This document shows positions 52,611 to 62,772 of a stretch of 64,000 bases of DNA, in pieces. The notes below the pieces were generated by a model. That model made no database searches, was not told where the DNA came from, and saw only the letters and a list, made by a program, of their open reading frames with translations. The DNA comes from Brachybacterium aquaticum (GTDB lineage Bacteria; Actinomycetota; Actinomycetes; Actinomycetales; Dermabacteraceae). A program made the translations under genes and the position numbers. Where the stretch lies: the NCBI RefSeq assembly GCF_014204755.1, contig NZ_JACHLZ010000001.1, positions 806,001-870,000 of the forward strand, written 5' to 3'. Within the stretch, counting starts at the first letter, position 1; every line of letters begins with the position of its first letter.

Positions 52611-54360
52611 GCAGACCCCGCAGGCTGAGCAGAAGCCGCCGGCCGAGGAGACCACGAGGAGCGCGGGGACTGCCGTCGACCTCTCCGGCATCGTCAAGGC
52701 CAACGACGTGCGCGGCGTGGCCGGCGAGCAGCTGACCGTCGAGGTGGCCCGCGCGCTCGGCGCCGCCTTCGCCGACGTGCTCGAGCAGCCCGAGCTGATC
52801 GTCGCCCACGACATGCGCGTGAGCTCCCCGGAGCTCTCCCGCGCCGTCATCGAGGGCGCCGTGCGCCGCGGCGCGATCGTCGCCGACGCGGGACTGTCCT
52901 CCACCGACCAGCTGTACTGCACCTCCGGCCTGCACAGCGCCGCCGGGCTCATGATCACCGCCTCCCACAACCCCGCCCGCGACAACGGCATGAAGCTGTG
53001 CCTGCCCGGCGCCCGGCCCGTGGGCCGCGACTCCGGTCTCGAGGACGTGCGCCGCGGCGCGGAGGCCTACCTCGCCGCCGGGGAGATCCCCGTGCGCGGG
53101 GAGGGCCGCGCGGAGGAGATCGACACCCTCGACGACTACGTCGCGACCCTTCGCTCCCTGGCCCCGCTGCCCGAGGGGCGCCGCCTGAAGGTGGTCGTCG
53201 ACGCCGCCGATGCGATGGCCTCCCTCACCGCCCCGGCCGTGCTCGGCACCCTGGCGCAGATCGACCTGGTCGAGCTGCACTTCGGCCTCGACGGCACCTT
53301 CCCCCATCACCCTGCGGACCCGCTGCGCCCCGAGAACCTTCGCGACCTGCAGGAGGCCGTGGTGCGCGAGGGCGCCGACGTCGGCCTCGCCTTCGACGGC
53401 GACGCCGACCGCTGCGTGGTCCTGGACGAGACCGGCACCCCGGTGCCGCCCTCCGCGATCGGCGCGCTCATCGCCGAGCGCGAGGTGGCCCGCGCCCGCG
53501 CCGCCGGGGAGGAGCGCCCGGCCGTCGCCGTCAACGCCGTCGCCTCCCGCCACGTCGCCGAGACCGTCGAGGCCGCCGGCGGCGAGGTGCTGCTGACCCC
53601 CGTCGGCCATGCCGGGATCAAGCGGATCATGGCTGAGCACGACGCGGTCGCCGGGGCGGAGCACTCCGCCCACTACTACTTCCGCGACTTCTTCTTCGCC
53701 GACTCCGGCATGCTCGCGGCCCTGCACGTCCTCGCCGCGCTCGCCGAGTCCGAGGGCTCCGCCTCGCAGCTCGTCGCCGCCCATTCCCCGTACGCGCACA
53801 GCGGCGAGCTGAACTTCCCGGTCGACGACGCCGCCGCCGCCGAGCAGCGGGTGCGCGCCCATGTCGCGGGGCTTCCCGCCGCGCGCCTGGACGAGCTGGA
53901 CGGGCTGATCGTGCGCCACTGGGACGAGTCTCTCGCCCCCGAGGACCGCTGGTGGCTCTCGCTGCGCAGCTCCCAGACCGAGGCGCTGCTGCGCCTGAAC
54001 GTCGAGGCTGAGCAGCCGGGGACCATGGAGCGCGTGCGCGACGAGATCCTCGCCCTCGTGCGCGGACCCGGCCCGGAGACCGTCCCGACGAAGGAGGCAC
54101 CGGTGGCCGAGGCGTCGGCCGACGTCACGACCCTCGCGGACGTCCCCGTCTCCGCCGCCGGGCACCCGCTCCCTGCCGGCGCGAGCGGCGCCGACGTGCC
54201 CAGCTGGGTGCGCGAGGTCCTGCGCTGCCCCGACTGCGGCGGCGAGCTGCAGGACGTCGACGCCGCGATGCAGTGCATCGACTGCCGCCGCGTCCACCCC
54301 GTCGAAGGCGGCATCCCGGTGCTGATCGCCGGCCGCCACGAGGCGCCGGCCGAGGGCTGA
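52603..54360 (+). CDS. manB: Phosphomannomutase/phosphoglucomutase fused to a Trm112-like zinc domain
   Basis: A 585-aa protein. Residues about 25-490 are an alpha-D-phosphohexomutase: catalytic Ser121 in MITASHNPARDNGMKL, the Mg loop FDGDADRCVVLD, the sugar-specificity loop AEHSAHYYFRDFFFADSGM and the phosphate loop SSQTEALLRLNVE. It interconverts mannose- or glucose-6-phosphate and the 1-phosphate, feeding GDP-mannose and other sugar nucleotides. After a Thr/Ala/Glu-rich linker, residues about 530-585 form a Trm112-like domain: EVLRCPDCGGELQ and MQCIDCRRVHPVEGGIPVL, i.e. two CxxC pairs. In many actinobacteria the zinc domain is a separate downstream gene. It overlaps DUF3499, and a hairpin spans its stop. 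Confidence 0.92.
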   Translation: MTEQTPQAEQKPPAEETTRSAGTAVDLSGIVKANDVRGVAGEQLTVEVARALGAAFADVLEQPELIVAHDMRVSSPELSRAVIEGAVRRGAIVADAGLSSTDQLYCTSGLHSAAGLMITASHNPARDNGMKLCLPGARPVGRDSGLEDVRRGAEAYLAAGEIPVRGEGRAEEIDTLDDYVATLRSLAPLPEGRRLKVVVDAADAMASLTAPAVLGTLAQIDLVELHFGLDGTFPHHPADPLRPENLRDLQEAVVREGADVGLAFDGDADRCVVLDETGTPVPPSAIGALIAEREVARARAAGEERPAVAVNAVASRHVAETVEAAGGEVLLTPVGHAGIKRIMAEHDAVAGAEHSAHYYFRDFFFADSGMLAALHVLAALAESEGSASQLVAAHSPYAHSGELNFPVDDAAAAEQRVRAHVAGLPAARLDELDGLIVRHWDESLAPEDRWWLSLRSSQTEALLRLNVEAEQPGTMERVRDEILALVRGPGPETVPTKEAPVAEASADVTTLADVPVSAAGHPLPAGASGADVPSWVREVLRCPDCGGELQDVDAAMQCIDCRRVHPVEGGIPVLIAGRHEAPAEG

Positions 54361-54371
54361 GCCTCGGCCGG
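54346..54371. terminator. Hairpin spanning the manB stop codon
   Basis: CCGGCCGAGG pairs with CCTCGGCCGG around a 6-nt loop that contains the stop. It lies between convergent manB and RDD genes. Confidence 0.6.
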
Positions 54372-54417
54372 GGACTGAACGCCGGCCGACGATCGGACTC
54401 CGGTCGACGTCTGGGCG

Positions 54418-55269
54418 TCAGCCGCTGAAGGGCACCGCCCGCACCTCGGTGGACAGCTCCCGTCCCCGCTCCTGCGCGCGGCGCAGACGGACCTCGTCCC
54501 GTCGCGAGCGCTCGGCGAGCACTGCGGCGAGGAACTCCTCCGGCGGGGTGCCCGGCGGCGGCGCCGGCGCGACATGGGGGAGCGTGCGCTGCAGCAGGTC
54601 CCGGGAGAGCTGGTGGCGCGAGTCGGGGTTGATCGTGGAGGCCCGTGGCAGGAACGCGCGGATGTCCTGCGTGAGCGTCAGCGGCAGGCGCCCCACGTCC
54701 GCACTGCGCGCCCAGTCCCGAAGCGCGTACGGCACCTCGGTGCGCTGCGGCTCCAGGGTGCGCATCCGCTCCTGGATCACCATGGTCCCCGCCAGCAGAT
54801 CGCCCAGCCGGCGGGAGCGCCGATCGATCACCGAGCAGGTCAGGGCGATCGCCCCGGAGGTCGACCAGATCTCCAGCATCGCCATCACCGCACGCAGCAC
54901 GCTCTGGCGCACGTGCACCGGTCCGCCGTCGTCGCGCACCACTCGGGTGCCCATCACGAGGCGCCCCACGGACTTCCCGTGCAGCAGCAGCTCGCACAGC
55001 ACCGGGTAGCCGACATAGGCGAGGATCGAGGAGAGCAGCACCCCGGCGGCGATGAAGCCGTCGTCCATCCCGGAGCGCTCCGCCACCCAGACCACGGCGA
55101 GGGCTCCGCCGACCAGGAGCCCGATCTGCAGCACCCCGTCGAGCGCGGCGGAGACCATGCGGACGGCGAAGGAGGCCGGGCGCAGATCCAGCAGCACGGC
55201 GTCTCCGGTGATCAGCGCGTCGCGGTCCTGCGAGGACGAGACGGCCGCAGCGGTGCCCATGGTTGCCAT
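54418..55269 (-). CDS. RDD family membrane protein
   Basis: A 283-aa protein. ASFAVRMVSAALDGVLQIGLLVGGALAV is the first span with the RDD-type Arg and Asp. ILAYVGYPVLCELLLHGKSVGRLVMGTRVV is the second conserved block, with the GKSxGxxxxGxRV motif, and AIALTCSVIDRRSRRLGDLLAGTMV is the third. A cytoplasmic Arg/Glu-rich tail of about 110 residues follows. RDD proteins are thought to carry small solutes or ions; the substrate here is unknown. The start at 55269 has GAGG 8 nt upstream; an ATG at 55260 is possible. It is divergent from the SpoIIM-like gene, its usual partner in the MoxR neighbourhood. Confidence 0.88.
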   Translation of the reverse strand: MATMGTAAAVSSSQDRDALITGDAVLLDLRPASFAVRMVSAALDGVLQIGLLVGGALAVVWVAERSGMDDGFIAAGVLLSSILAYVGYPVLCELLLHGKSVGRLVMGTRVVRDDGGPVHVRQSVLRAVMAMLEIWSTSGAIALTCSVIDRRSRRLGDLLAGTMVIQERMRTLEPQRTEVPYALRDWARSADVGRLPLTLTQDIRAFLPRASTINPDSRHQLSRDLLQRTLPHVAPAPPPGTPPEEFLAAVLAERSRRDEVRLRRAQERGRELSTEVRAVPFSG

Positions 55270-55374
55270 GGGCACATCCTCGCAGGCGGCCCGCGCTCCT
55301 GTCAGCGTCGAGCGTCGGCTTCCGGCGGGGCGACCTCCGACTTTCGTCGGCCGTGGAGAAGAGGGAGCGCGACC

Positions 55375-55380
55375 TACCCT
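55375..55380 (+). promoter_or_regulatory. -10 element for leaderless SpoIIM-like gene
   Basis: TACCCT with 6 nt to the GTG at 55387 and no ribosome-binding site. Confidence 0.5.
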
Positions 55381-55386
55381 GGGCGG

Positions 55387-56382
55387 GTGGACACCGACGC
55401 CTTCATCGCCGTCAACCGGCCCCAGTGGGATCGCCTGGGGGAGCTGACCCGCGCCCGCTCCCTGGACGCCGCTGGAATCGACGAGCTGATCTCCCTGTAT
55501 CAGGAGGTCTCCACCCACCTGTCCACCGTCCGCTCCACCAACCCGGACCCGGCGCTGATCTCGAGGCTGTCGCTGCTGGTGCACCGGGCGCGGCTGCGGA
55601 TCACCGGCGCCCGCACGCCGCTGTGGAAGCACGCCCGCACGTTCTTCTGGGAGGACCTGCCCTCGGCCCTGTACCAGTCGCGCGGAGCGGTGCTCCTGAG
55701 CGCCGTCATCTTCCTCGTCGCGGCGGTGGCGACCGGGGTGTACTTCGGGCTGGACGCCACGGCGCGGGAGCTTGTGGTCCCCGAGGCGCAGCAGCGCTCC
55801 CTCGCCCAGCGCGACTTCGTCGCCTACTACTTCGAGGGGGAGGCGTCCGGCTTCGCGGCGAGGGTGTGGACGAACAACGCCTGGATCACCGTGCAGGCGG
55901 TGGTGTTCGGGGTGACCGGCATCTGGCCGGTGATCATGCTGCTGCAGAACGGGCTGAACATCGGGCTGTCCGCCGGGGTGCTCGCCGCCTACGGCGGGCT
56001 GGACACCTTCTTCGTGTTCATCCTCCCGCACGGGCTGCTCGAGGTGACCTGCGTGGTGGTCGGTGCGGGGGCGGGGCTGCGCACCTTCTGGGCCTGGGTG
56101 CGGCCCGGCGCGCTGCCCCGGCTGTGGTGCCTCTCCCGCGCCGCTCGCACCCTCGTCACCGTCGCCATCGGACTGGTACCGGTGCTGCTGGTCGCCGGGT
56201 TCCTCGAGGCCTTCGTGACCCCCAGCTCCCTGCCGCCGGCGCTGCGGATCGGGATCGGCGCGGTCGCCTGGCTGGCGTTCCTCGCGTTCATGCTGGTGCG
56301 CGGGCGGCAGGCCTTCCGCGCCGGGATCAGCGGCGACCTCGACGAGGAGCTCGTCGGCGCGCGGGTGGCGACCGCCGGCTGA
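55387..56382 (+). CDS. Stage II sporulation protein M-like (DUF95) membrane protein
   Basis: A 331-aa protein. A cytoplasmic start (DAFIAVNRPQWDRLGELTRA) and helical SLYQEVSTHLSTVRSTNPDP precede the membrane part. Spans lie near AVLLSAVIFLVAAVATGVYF, AVVFGVTGIWPVIMLLQNGLNIGLSAGVLAAYG and LVTVAIGLVPVLLVAGFLE, with the conserved block FILPHGLLEVTCVVVGAGAG (the family's HGxxE). In endospore formers SpoIIM drives engulfment; in this phylum the homologue lies with RDD, DUF58 and MoxR genes and its role is unclear. No sporulation genes are seen. The GTG start is set by the -10 hexamer placed 6 nt upstream. Confidence 0.88.
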   Translation: MDTDAFIAVNRPQWDRLGELTRARSLDAAGIDELISLYQEVSTHLSTVRSTNPDPALISRLSLLVHRARLRITGARTPLWKHARTFFWEDLPSALYQSRGAVLLSAVIFLVAAVATGVYFGLDATARELVVPEAQQRSLAQRDFVAYYFEGEASGFAARVWTNNAWITVQAVVFGVTGIWPVIMLLQNGLNIGLSAGVLAAYGGLDTFFVFILPHGLLEVTCVVVGAGAGLRTFWAWVRPGALPRLWCLSRAARTLVTVAIGLVPVLLVAGFLEAFVTPSSLPPALRIGIGAVAWLAFLAFMLVRGRQAFRAGISGDLDEELVGARVATAG

Positions 56383-56406
56383 GCCCGGGACGGCCAGCAC
56401 CGGGCC

Positions 56407-56901
56407 TCAGGGGCGTGCGGCGAGGACCTGCTCGCGCAGGATGTCGGCGTGGCCGCAGTGCTGGGCGTGCTCGCGCAGCACGTGCAGCAGGATCCATTGC
56501 ACGGGCAGCGGGCCGCGACGGTTACCGGTCCAGACCTCGTCCCCGACGAGGCCCTCGGTCACGGCGCGGGAGGCCGCACAGGCGCTGAGGAAGGCCTCGC
56601 GGGTCGAGGCGACCGTGTCCTCGTCATCGAGCTCGAAGGAGTCGCTCGCCTCGGCGGGGAGACCGAGCTCGACGCGGGAGGTGCCGGTGCGGGCCTCCTC
56701 GAACCAGACCCGCTCCACGAAGGTCGCGTGCTTGACCAGGCCCAGCAGGGTCGTCCGCGAGGGGACCAGCCGCCTGCGCGCCTCCTCCTCGTCGAGATCG
56801 TCGAGGCAGGCGGCGAGCAGCTCCCGGTGCTGGTCGATGAAGGCGGCGAGGAGGGGAAGCGTGCTCGCCGCGCCGAGCGGGGCGGGATCCGGTGCGCTCA
56901 T
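56407..56901 (-). CDS. DinB-superfamily protein (DUF664)
   Basis: A 164-aa four-helix-bundle protein. LLAAFIDQHRELLAACLDDL, TLLGLVKHATFVERVWFEEAR (first His of the metal triad) and WILLHVLREHAQHCGHADILREQV (HxxxH end) fit the DUF664 branch of the DinB/YfiT superfamily. Related enzymes use mycothiol or bacillithiol for transfers, and some are uncharacterised metal-dependent hydrolases. In actinobacteria mycothiol-dependent activity is possible, but no substrate can be read. It begins at the ATG at 56901 (MSAPDPAPLG); no ribosome-binding site is present. It stands between the SpoIIM-like gene and the DUF58 operon. Confidence 0.85.
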   Translation of the reverse strand: MSAPDPAPLGAASTLPLLAAFIDQHRELLAACLDDLDEEEARRRLVPSRTTLLGLVKHATFVERVWFEEARTGTSRVELGLPAEASDSFELDDEDTVASTREAFLSACAASRAVTEGLVGDEVWTGNRRGPLPVQWILLHVLREHAQHCGHADILREQVLAARP

Positions 56902-56933
56902 GGGCTCAGTCTGCTCCCGCCGCACTCCGCCTG

Positions 56934-58232
56934 CTACAGCCGCCCGGCGGCCTTCAGTGCGAGGTAGGCATCGGCCAGGTCCTGCGGTGCCCGGTCCGGC
57001 GGGGCGTCGACCACATGGGCGCCCACCCGCTCCAGCGCACGGGCCACACCGGTGCGCTCGCCGCGGGCGCGCTCGGCCGCGGCGGCACGGTACACGGCCT
57101 CGAGATCCCCACGCCCGGCGGCGAGCTCCTCGAGCGCCGGATCGGCGACGGAGGCGACCACGAGCGGGTGGTCACGGGCCAGGCGCGCCGCGACCGGCAG
57201 CAGCCCGGAGTGGACCGCGGCGGCCTCGATCGGGGTCAGCAGCACCACGAGCGAGCCGCGCCGGGTGCGCTCGGCGATCGTGGAGGCGGCGAGCTCCCAG
57301 TCGGTCTCCACGAGCGCCGGCTCCACGGCGGCGGTGGCGGTGACCATGTCGTGCAGCACCTTGGTGCGGGTGGAGCCCAGCACGGAGACGTGGGGGATGC
57401 GGTCCACGCACAGCAGGTCCACCCGGTCGCCGGCCTGTCCGGCGAGCGCCGTGAGCAGCAGCGCGGCATCGAACTGGGCGTCCAGGCGGGTGGCCTCCCC
57501 GAGCCGTCCGGCGGAGGTGCGGGAGGTGTCCACCACGATGAGCACGTGCCGGTCCCGCTCGGGCCGCCAGGTGCGCACCACGACACTTCGGCGCCGCGCG
57601 GTGGCGCGCCAGTCGATGGAGCGGACGTCGTCCCCGTCCACGAAGTCGCGCAGCGAATCGAACTCGGTGCCCTGGCCGCGCTGATGGATCGCAGCGAGCC
57701 CCTCGAGCTCGCGCAGTCGCTGCACCCGGGAGGGCAGGTGCCGGCGCGCGCCGAAGGGGTGCAGGGCCAGCATCCGGCCCGGGGCGTCGGCGCGGGCGGA
57801 GCGACGGGCCAGGCCCAGCGGGCCGAGGGAGGAGACGAGCACCTCGCGGGAGCGGTGCTCGCCGCGGCGGGTCGGGGTGAAGTGCTGGGTGATCGCGCGA
57901 CGCTCCTCGGAGGGCACCTCGAGGCGGGCATGCTGGTCGTCCAGGCCCGCGGTGGGGTTCCAGGCGTCGCGCACCTCGAGCCTCGCGCGCCGGCCCGTGG
58001 GGTTCGTCAGCAGCAGCCTGCCGCCGACCGTCCCGCCGAGCCGCACCTGCGTCGGCGCCTCCCGGCGCACCCGGATCCGTCGCGGATCCGCGGCGGCGAG
58101 GGCATCGGCGAGCACCACCGCCGCCCACACCACGGCGAGCACCAGCAGCATCCACCACTGCGGCCACAGCACGATGACGGGCACGGCCAGCAGCGCGGCC
58201 AGGGCCGCGCGCGGGGTCAGGGAGATCCTCAT
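56934..58232 (-). CDS. DUF58 domain protein
   Basis: A 432-aa protein. Two spans near residues 9-50 (AALLAVPVIVLWPQWWMLLVLAVVWAAVV) anchor it. The conserved DUF58 block is GTEFDSLRDFVDGDDVRSIDWRATARR, followed by a von Willebrand A-like part: VLIVVDTSRTSAGRLGEATR (DxSxS-like MIDAS) and FDAALLLTALAGQAGDRVDLL. DUF58 proteins work with MoxR ATPases, probably in folding or activating other envelope proteins. It is the last gene of the five-gene minus-strand operon starting at 62499, 64 bp after the MoxR gene, with a GGAAGGA upstream of its ATG. Confidence 0.92.
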   Translation of the reverse strand: MRISLTPRAALAALLAVPVIVLWPQWWMLLVLAVVWAAVVLADALAAADPRRIRVRREAPTQVRLGGTVGGRLLLTNPTGRRARLEVRDAWNPTAGLDDQHARLEVPSEERRAITQHFTPTRRGEHRSREVLVSSLGPLGLARRSARADAPGRMLALHPFGARRHLPSRVQRLRELEGLAAIHQRGQGTEFDSLRDFVDGDDVRSIDWRATARRRSVVVRTWRPERDRHVLIVVDTSRTSAGRLGEATRLDAQFDAALLLTALAGQAGDRVDLLCVDRIPHVSVLGSTRTKVLHDMVTATAAVEPALVETDWELAASTIAERTRRGSLVVLLTPIEAAAVHSGLLPVAARLARDHPLVVASVADPALEELAAGRGDLEAVYRAAAAERARGERTGVARALERVGAHVVDAPPDRAPQDLADAYLALKAAGRL

Positions 58233-58296
58233 CGGGTCGTCACCGTCCGTCCTTCCGTCCGTCTGTCGTTCTGTGCATCAGCCCGGGTGTCGCCGC

Positions 58297-59309
<1,013 letters not shown>

Positions 59310-59313
<4 letters not shown>

Positions 59314-60599
59314 CGGTCGATCTCCTTCTCGAGGCTGTCGAGGTCGTGCGCGAGGCGCACGAGGTCCTGGTCGGTGCTGACTGGGGAGGGGCCGAGCAGG
59401 GCGCGAAGGCGCGTCCCGTCGGCCGAGACATGGGGCGCGAGGGCGGCGAGCAGCCCGTCCAGGGACGACTCGTGGCGCAGCCCGAGCCGGTCGGCGAGGC
59501 GCGTCGCCGTCGCTGCGCGCAAGGATGCGGCGGCCGCGTCGCGCTGCTCGGCGCGCTGCATCAGCCGGGCCCGGCCGAGCACCATCTCCTGGGGCCGCAC
59601 CGTCACCGGCAGCGGCTCCACGACCACCGGGCCGGGCCGTCGCCCGAGGGCGAGGAGCGCGATCGCGGCGACGAGCAGCAGCCAGGCCGCGAGCGGTCCC
59701 GCCCAGCCAGGCAGGTACCCCAGCAGGGTCTGGGACGAGGTGCCCATCGGATCGGTCGAGGACGGGACGTACCAGGTCAGCACCTCGGCTTCGGTGCCGG
59801 TCCCGGAGGCGGCGGCGGTGCCCTTCCTGCCGTCCGCGTCGGACGCGCCGGACAGGGCGTTCAGCACGAGCGCGGAGTTGTCGGCCAGCCGCACCCCGTC
59901 GTTGGTCAGGAGGTCGGCGCTGCCGAGCACCAGCACCCCGTCCTGCTCGGCGACGAGCGCGCCGCCGTCGGCGGTGAAGCAGGAGGACGCGGAGCCCGAG
60001 GTGGTGTACAGGGTGGCGGGTCCGCGCAGCGCGTCCTCCGCGTCCGGCACCTCGAGGATGCGGGCGCCGTGGGCGAGGTCGTCGCAGCCGGGCCCGGCCG
60101 GCACCTCGGCGCCGCTGCGCAGCGCGCCGGAGGGGAAGATGCCGGTGGTGATGTAGGACAGGACCACGAAGTCGGGCTGGACCAGCACGAGCCGGCCGTC
60201 CCCCTCGTCGCGCGCCTCGTCCAGGGCGATGATCTGCTCGGCGTTCAGCATCCGGGGATCGGTGACCAGCACCGTGCCGCCCTCGCGCAGGGCGTCGGCG
60301 GCGTCGGCGGTGTGCCGGCGGGTCTCGACGGCGACTCCCAGGTCGCCGAGCACCTGGACGACGGCCTTGGAGCCGCCGGCGCTCGGCGCATCCGGCTCCA
60401 GCGGTCCGTCGCGGTAGGCGCCGCGCGCGACCGAGATGAGCAGCGCGGCGGCCATCGCGAGGGCGACCGCGATGATCAGCCACGGTCGACGCCGCTCGGT
60501 CGCCTCGCCGCGGGTGGCGCCTGGGCGGGTGGCGCCTGGGCGGGGGGCGGGCCCCTCGCTGCCGATGGTGCGCGGTGCCGTGCGCGTCGCGGTGCTCAT
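59310..60599 (-). CDS. DUF4350 domain membrane protein
   Basis: A 429-aa protein. One span near residues 39-58 (WLIIAVALAMAAALLISVAR) is followed by an extracytoplasmic domain of about 230 residues: PDAPSAGGSKAVVQVLGDLGV and ALREGGTVLVTDPRMLN are typical of the DUF4350 Rossmann-like region. A second span lies near residue 300 (LAAWLLLVAAIALLALGRRPGPVVVEPLPV), then a cytoplasmic helical tail of about 110 residues. Its job in the MoxR/DUF58 system is unknown. It overlaps both neighbours by 4 bp. Confidence 0.88.
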
Positions 60600-61315
60600 C
60601 CGCCCGCCCCCGTCGGCGTTCCGCCTGCCCCGCTGGTCCCGCCGACCCCGGAGGCCTCGTCGGCCGCGGCGAGGTCGGGCGAGGACTCGGCGATGTACTC
60701 GGCCAGGCGCAGCAGGTCGTCGGCCTGCTTGGCGGTGGTGGAGCGGTGCGAGTAGGCGGCGGTGTCGAAGGCGTCCGCGCCGCGCTGGAGCCGGCCGCGC
60801 AGCTCGGGGAACGCTGCCGCGGCACGGACCGCGGCCTCATGGGCGGTCATCCCCGCGGCGACGTCCAGCAGGGTGCGCTCCTCGAGGTCGCGCACGAGGG
60901 CGCGCAGGGCCAGGACCGTGCCGTCATCGGTGCGGCCGGCCCCGATCGCGTCCCGGGACGCCTGGCGCAGCTCGGCACCGGTGAGCACCGGCTCGGCGTC
61001 GAGCTCGGCGGAGACCTCGAGGGCGGGGCTGCGGCGCAGCAGGCCTGTGCGGCGCAGCACCAGCACCGCCGCGATGATCAGGGCGAGGGCGAGGGCCACG
61101 GTGACGCCGGTGAGCACGGCCGAGGTGCCGTCCACCCCGTCCATCATCTCCGCCAGCCAGTTCTCGATCGTGGAGAGCAGCCAGGCCACGAAACCGGGGG
61201 AGTCGTCGTACTCGGACTTCCCCAGCTCCTCGAGGACGCGGGCGCGCGCCTCGTCGGGATCCAGCGGCGGGCCGGCGGGCACCGGGCCCGCCGGCAGCGC
61301 TCCGAGGGGAGTCAT
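60596..61315 (-). CDS. DUF4129 domain protein
   Basis: A 239-aa protein. PPLDPDEARARVLEELGKSEY and GFVAWLLSTIENWLAEMMDG lie before one span (about 75-97, VLTGVTVALALALIIAAVLVL). The cytoplasmic DUF4129 region follows: TVLALRALVRDLEERTLLDVAAGMTAHEAA and FDTAAYSHRSTTAKQADDLLRLAEYIAES. DUF4129 is often found next to or fused with transglutaminase or MoxR-system proteins, and no enzyme activity is known. The start at 61315 overlaps the upstream membrane-protein stop. It ends in a Gly/Thr/Ser tail. Confidence 0.88.
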   Translation of the reverse strand: MTPLGALPAGPVPAGPPLDPDEARARVLEELGKSEYDDSPGFVAWLLSTIENWLAEMMDGVDGTSAVLTGVTVALALALIIAAVLVLRRTGLLRRSPALEVSAELDAEPVLTGAELRQASRDAIGAGRTDDGTVLALRALVRDLEERTLLDVAAGMTAHEAAVRAAAAFPELRGRLQRGADAFDTAAYSHRSTTAKQADDLLRLAEYIAESSPDLAAADEASGVGGTSGAGGTPTGAGG

Positions 61316-62499
61316 CGCGTCCCGTCCGCGACCCAGGCCTCGCGGGAGAGGCGGATCAACTCCACGTCCCAGGCCTCGTGGCGCATCCGCACGTCCGCGT
61401 AGATCGCGACGATTCCCGCGGAGAGGAAGGGAGCGAGCATCACCGAGGCGAGGTAGCTGCCGAGCATCGTGAGGATGGTCAGCACCGCCATGGCGAGCAC
61501 GACCGCCTCGAAGCCGCTCGCCAGCAGGATCGCCATGTAGAGGACGGTGGCGAGGACGCCGAACACGCTCGCGACGATCTGCACCGCGACCGTGTAGAGC
61601 AGGTACAGCAGCGCGGCCAGGCCCACGACGCGCCAGAAGCGGCGACCGGCGGTGAGCTGGAGGCTGCGCCGCAGCGAGGCGAGTACCCCGGTCCCCTCGA
61701 TCACCACGGCGGGCACGGCGAGCAGGGTGCGCGCCCACAGCCACAGCACGGCCAGCACGCCGACGATCGCGCCCAGCACGATCGGCACGACGGTGTACCA
61801 GGTCCCCTCCTGCACGAGCAGGATCGGCAGCATCCCGAGGCCCAGCAGGATCGAGAACAGCAGCGTGCCGAGCACGGCGATCACGAGCCCCACCCCGATC
61901 GCGGGCAGGCCGCGGCGGCGCATGGTCGCCCACATCTCGGAGGTGCTCACCGGGCGCCCCACGGCCTCGCCGAGCGCGACCCGGGTGAGGGACACGGTGA
62001 CCAGCGACGTTGCCAGCAGGGAGATGAGGCCGGTGGCGACGGTGGTGGACAGCAGCAGCACCAGGTCGCCGACGGAGCCGACCGAGGTCACCTCGGTGCT
62101 CCCCGTCGGATCCTGGAGGGAGGCCTGCATCTCCCCGTAGAACGGGACCATCCCCGCGCCGGTGAGCAGGGTGATCAGCACGAAGGCGATCCCGAACACG
62201 ATGGCGGCGAGGCCGAGCACGGCCCGCGGGCGCAGACGGTAGATCCGCACCGCGGCGCCGAGGATCTCGCCGACGCCCAGCGGACGCAGTGGGAACAGCG
62301 GCATGGCCTGGACCAGCTCGCGGCGCGGGGCGCCGGGTGCGGCACCGGGCGGCGGCTGCTGCGGCGCCCCGTACTGTTGCGGTGCGCCGTACTGCTGGGG
62401 CGCCCCGTACTGCTGCGATGCTGCGGGGGCCTGCGGGTCGCGAGGGCCGTCGGCGTCGGCGGGTCCGGACGCACCGGGCGCGGTCCACGGGCTGCTCAT
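61312..62499 (-). CDS. Multi-span membrane protein (glycerophosphodiester-phosphodiesterase-type membrane domain)
   Basis: A 395-aa protein. A Gln/Pro/Ala-rich cytoplasmic N-terminus with three tandem QQYGAP units precedes FPLRPLGVGEILGAAVRIYRLRP, a strongly conserved opening of this family. About six spans follow (AVLGLAAIVFGIAFVLITLL onward). The fold resembles the membrane domain found in glycerophosphoryl diester phosphodiesterases, but the phosphodiesterase itself is missing. It is the first gene of the MoxR operon, with GGAGG 4 nt before the ATG and a TACTGT -10 about 65 bp upstream. Its function is unknown. Confidence 0.85.
   Translation of the reverse strand: MSSPWTAPGASGPADADGPRDPQAPAASQQYGAPQQYGAPQQYGAPQQPPPGAAPGAPRRELVQAMPLFPLRPLGVGEILGAAVRIYRLRPRAVLGLAAIVFGIAFVLITLLTGAGMVPFYGEMQASLQDPTGSTEVTSVGSVGDLVLLLSTTVATGLISLLATSLVTVSLTRVALGEAVGRPVSTSEMWATMRRRGLPAIGVGLVIAVLGTLLFSILLGLGMLPILLVQEGTWYTVVPIVLGAIVGVLAVLWLWARTLLAVPAVVIEGTGVLASLRRSLQLTAGRRFWRVVGLAALLYLLYTVAVQIVASVFGVLATVLYMAILLASGFEAVVLAMAVLTILTMLGSYLASVMLAPFLSAGIVAIYADVRMRHEAWDVELIRLSREAWVADGTR
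62361..62414 (-). repeat. Tandem 18-bp repeat encoding QQYGAP
   Basis: Three near-identical 18-bp units in the N-terminal coding part of the membrane protein. Copy number may vary between strains. Confidence 0.75.
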
Positions 62500-62563
62500 C
62501 GGTCCTCCTCAGATCGGGTCCCGGTCCGGACGGACGCACGGGAGCGGAAATCTCCTGCGCACG

Positions 62564-62569
62564 ACAGTA
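62564..62569 (-). promoter_or_regulatory. Probable -10 of the MoxR operon
   Basis: TACTGT on the minus strand, giving a leader of about 57 nt with GGAGG before the ATG at 62499. It lies in the 273-bp divergent interval with mtrA, which holds no gene. Confidence 0.4.
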
Positions 62570-62759
62570 CGGAGTGCGGGGCCCTTGGCCGATACGACGA
62601 ACGTCGAGGACCTGGTGTCGTCCGGCGATCCCGTCGGCCGCGCTCCCCTCGGACTGCCCGGGCCGAACCGCCCGACCGAACCGCCCGAGAACGCACCGCC
62701 GCGAGCATGACGAGGCACACCCTGGACGCCTCCTCCCAGGCGCACGGCCTGCACGGTGG

Positions 62760-62765
62760 CACAAT
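62760..62765 (+). promoter_or_regulatory. -10 element for leaderless mtrA mRNA
   Basis: CACAAT with 7 nt to the ATG at 62773. The alternative ATG at 62764 lies inside the hexamer. Confidence 0.4.
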
Positions 62766-62772
62766 GGCGGTC

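Noticed and set aside
52053..52991. An N-terminal extension of the Zincin_1-family protein
   Set aside because: It is antisense to DUF3499 and manB; the family is short and a -10 hexamer fits the ATG at 52052.
61378..62772. The long plus-strand frame before mtrA
   Set aside because: It is antisense to the membrane-protein gene and rich in His/Arg/Gly. MtrA homologues start at about 62773.
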